From assembly GCA_000961575.1 (NCBI GenBank), contig LADP01000039.1, positions 62,001-126,000 on the forward strand: a DNA stretch of 64,000 nt. The letters are read 5' to 3'. Both the position numbers and the translations under genes were made by a program. Below are positions 7,595 to 14,971 of this stretch, piece by piece (position 1 is the stretch's first letter; each line of letters begins with the position of its first letter). Below the pieces are notes generated by a model. It did not search any database. It was not told the DNA's origin and saw only the letters and a list, made by a program, of their open reading frames with translations. The DNA comes from Peptococcaceae bacterium BRH_c8a (lineage in GTDB: Bacteria > Bacillota > Desulfotomaculia > Desulfotomaculales > Desulfallaceae).

Positions 7595-8686
7595 GTGTTC
7601 GGGATTGTCATGGGCCTCAAAAGCTTAGACGGCACTTCCGCAGTGTTATACAGCCTGGCACTGGTCTTGGAAACCTTGGGTTTACGCAACATAGCACTGG
7701 GAATGTTCAAAAACGCGATCAAGAAATATCCTCATAATCGGTGGCTGCACCTGCACGCCAGCCGCCTGTGCTTAAAGAAAGGACAGGTGGACATGGCGGT
7801 AACCCACTGGAAAAAGGCAGCTGGTCCGGAGGACATCGGTTGTTTCATTTATTGGCTAAACAAATCCAACCGTATACCAGCCATGTACCGAAAACCCGAA
7901 AGCAACCTCTGTTCCTTGCAAGACGAGGCCAGCCTCATAGCACCAGCCCGCAAAAAAGTCACGAAGTCTGCGCCGCAGGATCCAGGGTTGGAAATGCTTG
8001 AACAGGGTAACGTCGATGGCGCCCTTGAGTTTTTTTTCAAGGAACTGCAAACGGAAAAATCCGATCCCGGCTTGTTGTTCAACACCGGAGTGGCGCTAAG
8101 TAAGTTAAATCAGCACCAGGAAGCACTTGTCTATTACGAAAAGGCGCAGGAAGTGGGGCTTAACAACCTGGAACTATTAAACAACAAGGGTTACAGTTTG
8201 TTTAACCTGGCCCGTTACGATGAAGCCCAAACTTGCTACGAATTGGCGCGAGGCATGTCAGCCAACGATTATATAATCTATAACAACCTGGCGGCCTGCT
8301 ACACCAAGACCGGCCAGGCAGCCAAAGCCCAACAGAGCTTTAGCACCGCTGTTAAACAAAATCCCGGCGACCCCCTTTTAATTAACAACCTGGCCATGTG
8401 CCTGGAATTATGCGGCAAAGCAACGGAAGCTCTTAAATACTATGACCGCGCCCTAGTCATTGGTAATGACCAGAACATCAAAAACACAGTTTTAATCAAT
8501 AAAATAAACTGCCTGATTAGGTTAAAAAGGTATCAGGATGCTCTTGCATGCTGCGACCAGATGTTTCGTGACGGCAGCGGCAGCGAATTCGAAATTTGGA
8601 CTCTGCGGGCTGAACTGCTTAATACACTTGGGCGGGTCGGTGAGGCCGCCGACAGCTATCGCAAAGCATTAGGCTTAGCAGTGTAG
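7595..8686 (+). CDS. Tetratricopeptide repeat protein
   Basis: About 363 residues made mostly of TPR helices. Repeats with the usual G/Y/A spacing are visible, for example LLFNTGVALSKLNQHQEALV, LLNNKGYSLFNLARYDEAQT and IYNNLAACYTKTGQAAKAQQ. At least six repeats lie in the C-terminal two thirds, and a weaker TPR-like pair is near the N-terminus. No signal peptide or membrane anchor is seen, so it is probably a cytoplasmic scaffold. I chose GTG 7595 because AGAGGTG is six bases upstream and a TATAAT lies at 7561. The frame is open further upstream to a TTG at 7481 that lacks a ribosome site. The partner is unknown. Confidence 0.85.
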   Translation: MFGIVMGLKSLDGTSAVLYSLALVLETLGLRNIALGMFKNAIKKYPHNRWLHLHASRLCLKKGQVDMAVTHWKKAAGPEDIGCFIYWLNKSNRIPAMYRKPESNLCSLQDEASLIAPARKKVTKSAPQDPGLEMLEQGNVDGALEFFFKELQTEKSDPGLLFNTGVALSKLNQHQEALVYYEKAQEVGLNNLELLNNKGYSLFNLARYDEAQTCYELARGMSANDYIIYNNLAACYTKTGQAAKAQQSFSTAVKQNPGDPLLINNLAMCLELCGKATEALKYYDRALVIGNDQNIKNTVLINKINCLIRLKRYQDALACCDQMFRDGSGSEFEIWTLRAELLNTLGRVGEAADSYRKALGLAV

Positions 8687-8713
8687 TTTTTGCTTTTGCT
8701 CCTTCTTTCCCCT

Positions 8714-8745
8714 TAGGCTGGATTAATCACAATCCGGCCTTTTCT
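8714..8745 (+). terminator. Rho-independent terminator after the TPR gene
   Basis: AGGCTGGATT pairs with AATCCGGCCT (one G-U pair) around AATCAC, followed by TTTTCTTT. It lies 28 nt past the TPR gene stop. Confidence 0.8.
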
Positions 8746-8922
8746 TTATGTTTAGAGTAAAAACGCGCTTTTTTTAATACCTGGCAGGACGAATGCAGAA
8801 AAACGGCGAAATATTTAAAACCGGGTGCGGGAATTAATAAAAAAAATAGATGTCCGAATTATTTCACAGATTAGAGGTTATATACAATACTTGTTAATTT
8901 GGGGAGAGAGGGGGAGACGGCA

Positions 8923-9483
8923 ATGATTGATCTGGAAAAAATAGAAACTGCCGTTCGTATGATGCTGGAAGCCATTGGTGAAGATCCCGAACGAGAGGGG
9001 TTAAAAGAGACTCCTGCCCGGGTAGCCCGTATGTACAATGAAATATTTTGCGGACTTTGGGATGACCCGGAAAGACATTTAAAAAAGATGTTCTCAGAAG
9101 AACACGAGGAAATGGTACTGGTCAAGGATATACCCATTTATTCCATGTGCGAACACCATTTACTGCCGTTCTACGGTCATGCGCATGTGGCATATATTCC
9201 CCGCAAGGGGAATGTCACCGGTCTTTCTAAACTAGCCCGGGTGGTGGATGGTTTTGCCAAGCGGCCTCAACTGCAGGAAAGATTGACCACCCAAATTGCG
9301 GATTCGATTATGAAAAGATTGAACCCGCACGGAGTATTGGTGGTAATCCAGGCTGAACACATGTGCATGACCCTGCGCGGGGTACGTAAACCCGGTTCAA
9401 AAACTGTTACTTCGGCAGTACGTGGCCAGTTCCAGCGCAGTGAAGCCACAAGAGCTGAAGCCTTCGCCCTTATTAATCAATAA
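8923..9483 (+). CDS. folE: GTP cyclohydrolase I
   Basis: The 186-residue product has the standard FolE length. It converts GTP to 7,8-dihydroneopterin triphosphate, the first step of folate (tetrahydrofolate) synthesis. Zinc ligands are visible in [13 protein letters not shown] (Cys and His) and [16 protein letters not shown] (Cys). The start of the fold, [19 protein letters not shown], is typical. I chose ATG 8923 after the purine-rich GGGGGAG; a TTG at 8899 is in frame but has no ribosome site. The next gene begins 17 nt downstream and is probably cotranscribed. Confidence 0.96.
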   Translation: MIDLEKIETAVRMMLEAIGEDPEREGLKETPARVARMYNEIFCGLWDDPERHLKKMFSEEHEEMVLVKDIPIYSMCEHHLLPFYGHAHVAYIPRKGNVTGLSKLARVVDGFAKRPQLQERLTTQIADSIMKRLNPHGVLVVIQAEHMCMTLRGVRKPGSKTVTSAVRGQFQRSEATRAEAFALINQ

Positions 9484-9500
9484 CCGGGAGGAAAAAAGTT

Positions 9501-9686
9501 TTGGAAAACGGGGCAACAGAACGGGGGAAACTTGAGTTAATCGCTATTAAATCATTTACCTCCCATGATGAAATGTATAAAGTGGTTGATTTCCTGAATA
9601 AAAGTTTGAAACATAAAAATCTTATGTTTGGAATGACAAGAAACAGCGATGAGAACACTGTAACCATATCCATTTATGAAACGTAA
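9501..9686 (+). CDS. YpmA-like DUF4264 small protein
   Basis: This 61-residue soluble protein contains KSFTSHDEMYKVVDFLNKSL and NLMFGMTRNSDE, which matches the compact DUF4264 (B. subtilis YpmA) family found across spore-forming Firmicutes. The function is unknown. It starts with TTG at 9501 behind GGGAGG. It lies 17 nt after folE in the same direction. Its small size and conserved middle suggest a single alpha/beta fold. Confidence 0.8.
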   Translation: MENGATERGKLELIAIKSFTSHDEMYKVVDFLNKSLKHKNLMFGMTRNSDENTVTISIYET

Positions 9687-9697
9687 ACTTAGAATTA

Positions 9698-9725
9698 AGT
9701 AGTCAGGAGTCAGTAGTCAGAATGA
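9698..9725 (+). repeat. AGTCAGTAGTCAG dispersed repeat, copy 1
   Basis: AGTAGTCAGGAGTCAGTAGT is a run of near-identical 7-10 nt units built on (A/T)AGTCAG. Related runs are at 32421, 33156, 35281 and 55937, always in gaps between genes. There are no spacers of equal length, so it is not CRISPR. Confidence 0.7.
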
Positions 9726-9762
9726 AGGATAACTGAGAAACTTAACTTTTCGGAGGGCCCAT

Positions 9763-10545
9763 ATGCAAATCCTGATCAGCAACGACGACGGCATCGGTGC
9801 CGGCGGGCTGCTGGCCTTAAAAAAGGCGCTTGACCCCCTGGGGGAAGTCCATGTAGTAGCACCGGAGCAAGAACAGAGCGGCACGGGGCACGGCATTACA
9901 GCCCACAAGCCGCTAAGACCAAAGCAGGTGGAAATGGGAGACGGAACCATGGGGTGGTCGGTCAACGGCACCCCGGCCGATTGCGTTAAATTGGCCATTG
10001 AAGCCCTGCTGCCCAAAGCACCCGATATTGTGATATCCGGCATCAACCGGGGAGCCAATCTGGGTACCGATGTGCTTTACTCGGGCACCGTATCGGCAGC
10101 TATTGAGGGCATTATAAACGGCATTCCTTCTGTAGCCGTGTCACTGGCCACATATGAAAATGAAAATTTTCAATACGCCGCCGCATTCGTAGCCCGCATA
10201 GTACCCGTACTGGCCCCTGGCGGCAGCGCGGCGTCCGAGTTCACCCTGATTAACATTAACGTTCCATCCGGCCAGCCCCGGGGAGTAAAAATCACCCGTT
10301 TGGGCAGCAGACGCTACGTAAATGTATTTCATAAGCGCATAGATCCGCGCGGCGGTGTTTATTATTGGATGGCCGGTGAACCGGAAGATTCAGTGCCACA
10401 AAACCCGACGGTTAACGCCGACGTTGATGCAGTAGCGATAAAAAACAATTTCATTTCGGTGACACCACTCCATTTCGACCTAACCGAATACCGAACCATC
10501 CCCAAATTGATCAACCTGTTACCAGTGTTAAGTCATCCTAAGTAA
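9763..10545 (+). CDS. surE: 5'/3'-nucleotidase SurE
   Basis: The 260-residue product is a SurE-type metal-dependent phosphatase acting on nucleoside monophosphates, implicated in stationary-phase survival. The N-terminal metal site MQILISNDDGIGAGG and the conserved SGINRGANLGTD and YSGTVSAAIEG segments are all present. The ATG follows CGGAGGG. The gene ends exactly where a 65-nt palindromic repeat begins, so the hairpin could act on its 3' end. Length is normal. Confidence 0.96.
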   Translation: MQILISNDDGIGAGGLLALKKALDPLGEVHVVAPEQEQSGTGHGITAHKPLRPKQVEMGDGTMGWSVNGTPADCVKLAIEALLPKAPDIVISGINRGANLGTDVLYSGTVSAAIEGIINGIPSVAVSLATYENENFQYAAAFVARIVPVLAPGGSAASEFTLININVPSGQPRGVKITRLGSRRYVNVFHKRIDPRGGVYYWMAGEPEDSVPQNPTVNADVDAVAIKNNFISVTPLHFDLTEYRTIPKLINLLPVLSHPK

Positions 10546-10610
10546 GGTGCCAGGTGTTGCAAGTTGAAAGTTGCGTATTTTGCAGCTTTCAACTTGCAAC
10601 ACCTGGCACC
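10546..10610 (+). repeat. 65-nt near-perfect palindromic repeat, copy 1
   Basis: The element begins GGTGCCAGGTGTTGCAAGTT and ends with the reverse complement of that sequence, forming a stem of nearly 30 bp around a short centre. It starts at the base after the surE stop. The copy at 14743-14807 is identical over all 65 nt. A third copy at 59693-59749 keeps the outer arms but has a different centre. There is no T-run, so it is not a standard terminator. Confidence 0.9.
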
Positions 10611-10680
10611 AAAGCCTTACCAGAAAGTTATATTCGTTTATCGTAGTGCGGGTACGCGTGGTAATTTTGAACAAAGATAA

Positions 10681-10705
10681 GATCCTTCGCTACGCTCAGG
10701 ATGAC
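10681..10705 (-). repeat. GTCATCCTGAGCG-family element, half copy
   Basis: On the minus strand the sequence GTCATCCTGAGCGTAGCGAA and GGATC is one arm of the element seen whole at 1293-1344. The other arm is missing, so this is a truncated copy. It lies in the convergent gap between surE and the flippase gene. Confidence 0.8.
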
Positions 10706-10746
10706 AATCCCCAAAGTATATATCAGGCTAGCTTAGATTATTAGTT

Positions 10747-12312
10747 TCAACTGCGCCTAAATTTTAATATATGCCGAAATTTTTCCCTATCCTGATGATC
10801 AAAACCACCACTAATAATCATCAGCAGAATGTAGGCTGCTACCCCGACAGACAGTGATATCGCCAGCACCGGGGCATCACCAATACCATGCTGATACAGA
10901 AAAGATTTTAAACTCCATACCAGCATGGACATGCCGCCCGCTGAAAACAATGGCGCCATAATATGTTCCCGAAACCCGGGCCTATAACCGGTAAGCATTT
11001 TAATGTCCCTTAAGTTAAGGGCAGCCATAACCAGATAACTAACCGCTACAGCCAAGGCAGTACCCAAAATGCCAATTTGGGGCATCGCTGTCAGCCAGTA
11101 GATACCGCCCAGGCAAAATACTGATGAGATTACCAGGTTCTTAAACGGTAAATCAGCCCGGCCCATACCCTGGACAATCGCGGTGGTGGTCTGCTGCAGG
11201 TATAGAAAAAGACCCGCCGGCGCCATCAGGCGCAGTGCCTTGCCTGCTTCCGGGTAACCAAAAAGAACCCCGCACAGCTCGTCCCCTAGCACAATAAAAA
11301 TGAACCCGGCCGGTAGGCCAACTTGGATGGTTAACCGTACAGCGTCGTAAACCCTTGTCTGCACCAGGCGCAGGTTGTTTAACGCTACCGCATCAGAAAC
11401 GGCGGGTATTAAAGCCGTGGCCAGTGCCATAGTCACCACACCGGGAATAAACAGCAACGCCTCGGTAATCCCCACAAATTGCCCGTAAACACTGGTGGCC
11501 TGGGTAACCGACAGGCCTGCTGCCTGCAAGCGGTGCGGTATCATTACTGCCTGCAATGACATTAGCGCGGTAGCCGCAAACCTGGTTAAGGTAACCGGCA
11601 CAGCCATATTCAACACCCGCCGGATGATATCCCCCAAGCCCACACCTGGAAACGACAACAATTCACCACCGGGCAGCACCGGTTTGTCCCGCCTGTAAAT
11701 ATGCAGCATCAGCATAAAACCGGCCAATTCTCCCAACACCACACCCACCGAGAGCCCCGCCGAGGCATATTCGATACCCCGGGGCAGCATCATGTAAGCC
11801 GCCAGCAAACCGGCCACAACCCTTACTAATTGTTCCACTGTCTGGCTAACTGCAGTGGGGCTCATCTGCTGCAATCCCTGGAAGAATCCTCTAAAGGCTG
11901 AACAAATAGAGACAATCGAAATACCGGGCACCAGACAGATGAAACTGTAATAGGCAGCCGGGTTGGGAAATACATAATGCCTTAAATAAGGTGCCCCAAC
12001 AACCATCAGCAGGGTAAAAAACAAACTGGTGCCTAAAAGCATAAACAGGGCCAGCTTAAGTATGCGGTAGGCACCCGCCATGTTTTGCCGGGCCACCTCT
12101 TCGGCCACCAGTTTAGCCACGGCCAAAGGTATACCGGCGGTGGCCAGTACCAAAATCATAATATAAACCGGAAAAACGATACTAAATAACCCCACACCTT
12201 CGGGGCCAATGGTACGAATCAGAGCAATTTGGTAAAAAAAGCCCAGGCCGCGGTTAATTAACCCTGCTGCCAGCAGCACCAGCGCGCCTTGAAGAAAAGA
12301 GTTTGCAGCCAT
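10747..12312 (-). CDS. SpoVB/MOP-type lipid or polysaccharide flippase
   Basis: The 521-residue product has about 14 hydrophobic helices and the start of a polysaccharide flippase (MOP superfamily): GLINRGLGFFYQIALIRTIG and VFPVYIMILVLATAGIPLAV. The pattern best fits stage V sporulation protein B, which in B. subtilis is needed for spore cortex and translocates lipid-linked precursors. MurJ-like or other oligosaccharide flippases of the same fold are alternatives. The ATG is preceded by a weak GGGTGGT. It is convergent with surE, and divergent from the EF-G-like gene with a 361-nt gap. Confidence 0.82.
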   Translation of the reverse strand: MAANSFLQGALVLLAAGLINRGLGFFYQIALIRTIGPEGVGLFSIVFPVYIMILVLATAGIPLAVAKLVAEEVARQNMAGAYRILKLALFMLLGTSLFFTLLMVVGAPYLRHYVFPNPAAYYSFICLVPGISIVSICSAFRGFFQGLQQMSPTAVSQTVEQLVRVVAGLLAAYMMLPRGIEYASAGLSVGVVLGELAGFMLMLHIYRRDKPVLPGGELLSFPGVGLGDIIRRVLNMAVPVTLTRFAATALMSLQAVMIPHRLQAAGLSVTQATSVYGQFVGITEALLFIPGVVTMALATALIPAVSDAVALNNLRLVQTRVYDAVRLTIQVGLPAGFIFIVLGDELCGVLFGYPEAGKALRLMAPAGLFLYLQQTTTAIVQGMGRADLPFKNLVISSVFCLGGIYWLTAMPQIGILGTALAVAVSYLVMAALNLRDIKMLTGYRPGFREHIMAPLFSAGGMSMLVWSLKSFLYQHGIGDAPVLAISLSVGVAAYILLMIISGGFDHQDREKFRHILKFRRS

Positions 12313-12673
12313 ATATTACCACCCGTTTCAAGCCTTGCATATATTTATGTTCCAAAGACTGGGTGTATGAAAGAAAACTCACGTCCTTAACCCAATTCTC
12401 CGGCTTCCAGGATCTAACTGCTAACTTATAACTTCCAATGTATGGCCAGGGTTTGTATAAGTGTAAAAAAGTGCGAATAAAAACAAATGAAAACAAGGAT
12501 TTCATTATCATTCGTAGAAGATAAGACTGTCAGGATTAAAACTCGTTTACTAACAGCCAATAAATGACCGGGTTTATTTTTGTGTTTAATCCCAGTTATG
12601 GTCAGATATGGTTGCAGCAAGTATAGAAAAGGGTTTGAAAGGAAACCATTATTTACAAAAGGAGGCAAGAAGT
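12313..12673. other. Divergent gap between flippase and EF-G-like genes
   Basis: The 361 nt hold the 5' regions of both genes. It is AT-rich. Short frames exist but none has a ribosome site. I see no convincing -35/-10 pair on either strand. The EF-G-like ribosome site AAAGGAGG is at its right end. Confidence 0.5.
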
Positions 12674-14692
12674 TTGAAGAATTACAATACCGAGCAGATC
12701 CGCAACATTGGCATATTAGGTCATGGCGGAGTAGGAAAAACATCCCTGGTAGAAGCTATGCTTTTTAATACCGAAGTTATTAATAGGCTAGGCCGGGTTG
12801 AAGATGGAACCACGGTGGCCGATTACCATCCCGAAGAGGCCCAACGGCAATCCACTGTGCATACCAGCCTGGTTCCTGTAGAAGCAGCCGGTGTTAAGCT
12901 TAATATCCTTGACACGCCCGGTTTTTCAGACTTTTTCGGTGAAGTTAAAGGCGCCCTGCGGGTGATCGATTCTTGCATGTTTGTATTTTCGGCCGTGGAC
13001 GGGGTTCAAGTTCAGCATGAACTTTTCTGGAAGTATATCCAAAAAGCTGAGCTGCCCAAAGTGGCTTTCATAAACAAGATGGATCGTGAAAACGCCAGCT
13101 TCAGTAAACTGATGGACGGGCTGGGCACCAAGTTCAAAAGCAATTTCGTGCCTGTAAACTTCCCCATTGGGGAAGGTCTCGAATTTAAAGGCCTGGTAGA
13201 CGTACTAAACCAGAAAGCATACGAGTTCGACAACGGCAAAGCCAAGGAAATACCCATTCCTGAGGATTTGAGTGATCAACTGGAAGAATACCGTGAAAAA
13301 CTGGTGGAAGCCGCCGCGGAAGGCGACGATGACCTGACCATGAAGTACCTGGAAGGCGAAGAACTGACCCCGGAAGAAATTTTAACCGGGTTACAAAAAA
13401 GTATTGCTGCCGCCAAAGTGGTACCAATACTGTGCGGTTCAGCCACCAAGAACATGGGCGTAACCAACCTGACTGAATTTCTTTGCAATTACCTGCCCGC
13501 ACCGCAGTGCGAAGACGGCGCCATGTCTGCCCTGGTTTTCAAAACCCTGGCCGACCCCTACGTTGGCCGGATGAACTTCCTGCGTGTTTTCAAGGGCAAC
13601 CTGAAGTCCGACTCGGTTGTATATAACCCCAACCGTGAAAAAGCAGAAAGAATCGGCCAGGTACTATTTGTTAGGGGTAAACAAACAGAGACCACTACCC
13701 AGGTAAGTTGCGGCGACATGGCGGTAGTGGTAAAACTCACTGAAACCAGTTCGGGCGACACCCTCTGCGACAAAGATAACAAGACCCAGTTGGACAGTAT
13801 CGAATTCCCGGTGCCCAACTACACAGTGGCCATCGCTCCCAAAAGTAAAAACGACGAAGATAAACTGGGCGACGGTGTACAAAAGCTTCTGGAAGAAGAC
13901 CCCTCGCTACGGGTGGAAAAGAACGTCGAAACCAAACAAACTTTACTTACCGGCATGGGTGAAGCCCATGTTAATATTATGGTCAGCAACTTGAAGCGCC
14001 GTTTTGGCGTCGATGTAGTAGTTGAAGATCCCAAGGTTCCTTACCGCGAAAGTATCCGCGGTAAAACCGAGGTAGAAGGCAAACACAAGAAACAGTCCGG
14101 CGGTCGGGGTCAATACGGCCACGTATGGATACGTTTTGAGCCTTCACCGGAAGGGGATTTCGTATTTAGTGAAGAAGTATTCGGCGGCTCCGTGCCCAGA
14201 AACTACTACCCGGCAGTGGAAAAAGGCCTGCGCGAGGCGATGGTGGAAGGCGTACTGGCCGGTTTCCCCACGGTAGGTATTAAGGCTACCCTGTACGATG
14301 GCTCGTATCACAACGTGGACTCCTCGGAAATGGCCTTTAAAATTGCGGCCTCATTGGCCTTCAAGAAAGCGGTTCCGATGTCCAAGCCCGTGCTGTTGGA
14401 GCCCATCATGCACGTGGAAGTTTCCATACCCGACGAGTTTATGGGCGACATCATTGGTGACTTCAACACCAAACGAGGACGCGTGCTGGGTACCGACCAG
14501 GTGGAAGACGGCACTATTGTTAAGGCCCAGGTGCCGCTGGCGGAAATGTTCAAGTACGCCAACGACCTAAAATCTATGACCCAGGGTCGCGGACAGTTTA
14601 AGATGGAATATCAAAGTCATGAAGAAGTGCCCGCCAGCCTGGCCGAAAAAATCATTCAAAAAACCAAGGCGGATGCCGAAGCAGAGAAATAA
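12674..14692 (+). CDS. Elongation factor G-like GTPase (FusA2 type)
   Basis: The 672-residue product has EF-G architecture: a GTPase domain, then EF-G domains II-V. G motifs are GHGGVGKTSL (P-loop), LDTPGFSDF (G3), NKMDRE (G4) and CGSA (G5). The effector loop is EEAQRQSTVHTSL instead of the canonical RGITI motif of translocase EF-G. That places it in the EF-G-like/EF-G2 group rather than the main fusA, which is expected in a ribosomal operon elsewhere. I chose TTG 12674 because AAAGGAGG lies nine bases upstream. The frame extends to 12608 without a ribosome site. A strong terminator follows. The function of this group is uncertain. Confidence 0.88.
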   Translation: MKNYNTEQIRNIGILGHGGVGKTSLVEAMLFNTEVINRLGRVEDGTTVADYHPEEAQRQSTVHTSLVPVEAAGVKLNILDTPGFSDFFGEVKGALRVIDSCMFVFSAVDGVQVQHELFWKYIQKAELPKVAFINKMDRENASFSKLMDGLGTKFKSNFVPVNFPIGEGLEFKGLVDVLNQKAYEFDNGKAKEIPIPEDLSDQLEEYREKLVEAAAEGDDDLTMKYLEGEELTPEEILTGLQKSIAAAKVVPILCGSATKNMGVTNLTEFLCNYLPAPQCEDGAMSALVFKTLADPYVGRMNFLRVFKGNLKSDSVVYNPNREKAERIGQVLFVRGKQTETTTQVSCGDMAVVVKLTETSSGDTLCDKDNKTQLDSIEFPVPNYTVAIAPKSKNDEDKLGDGVQKLLEEDPSLRVEKNVETKQTLLTGMGEAHVNIMVSNLKRRFGVDVVVEDPKVPYRESIRGKTEVEGKHKKQSGGRGQYGHVWIRFEPSPEGDFVFSEEVFGGSVPRNYYPAVEKGLREAMVEGVLAGFPTVGIKATLYDGSYHNVDSSEMAFKIAASLAFKKAVPMSKPVLLEPIMHVEVSIPDEFMGDIIGDFNTKRGRVLGTDQVEDGTIVKAQVPLAEMFKYANDLKSMTQGRGQFKMEYQSHEEVPASLAEKIIQKTKADAEAEK

Positions 14693-14706
14693 TTCATTTG
14701 ATAGCA

Positions 14707-14735
14707 AGGACCGGAAAACAACCGGTCCTTTTTTA
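14707..14735 (+). terminator. Rho-independent terminator of the EF-G-like gene
   Basis: AGGACCGG and CCGGTCCT pair around AAAACAA, followed by six T and more T-rich sequence. It lies 14 nt after the stop. Confidence 0.92.
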
Positions 14736-14742
14736 TTTTTAA

Positions 14743-14807
14743 GGTGCCAGGTGTTGCAAGTTGAAAGTTGCGTATTTTGCAGCTTTCAACTTGCAACACC
14801 TGGCACC
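14743..14807 (+). repeat. 65-nt near-perfect palindromic repeat, copy 2
   Basis: Identical over 65 nt to the copy at 10546. It stands just after the EF-G-like gene's terminator. The end is followed by a short direct duplication of GGCACCAAAGCT, as if left by insertion or slippage. Confidence 0.9.
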
Positions 14808-14971
14808 AAAGCTTGGCACCAAAGCTAAAGTTGTTCTCAGCACTTCATTTCATGACCATTTTTTACCTGTTGCGAATCTTTTACAAGAAGAGGGAAAAAG
14901 AGGTGAAATGTCGAAATTTATACAACAAAGGATGCTGCAAAATTCATATATCTCGCCAGGAGGAAATACAT

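Noticed and set aside
10546-10610. Terminator of surE
   Set aside because: The hairpin has no T-run and the same element occurs at unrelated sites, so it is treated as a repeat.
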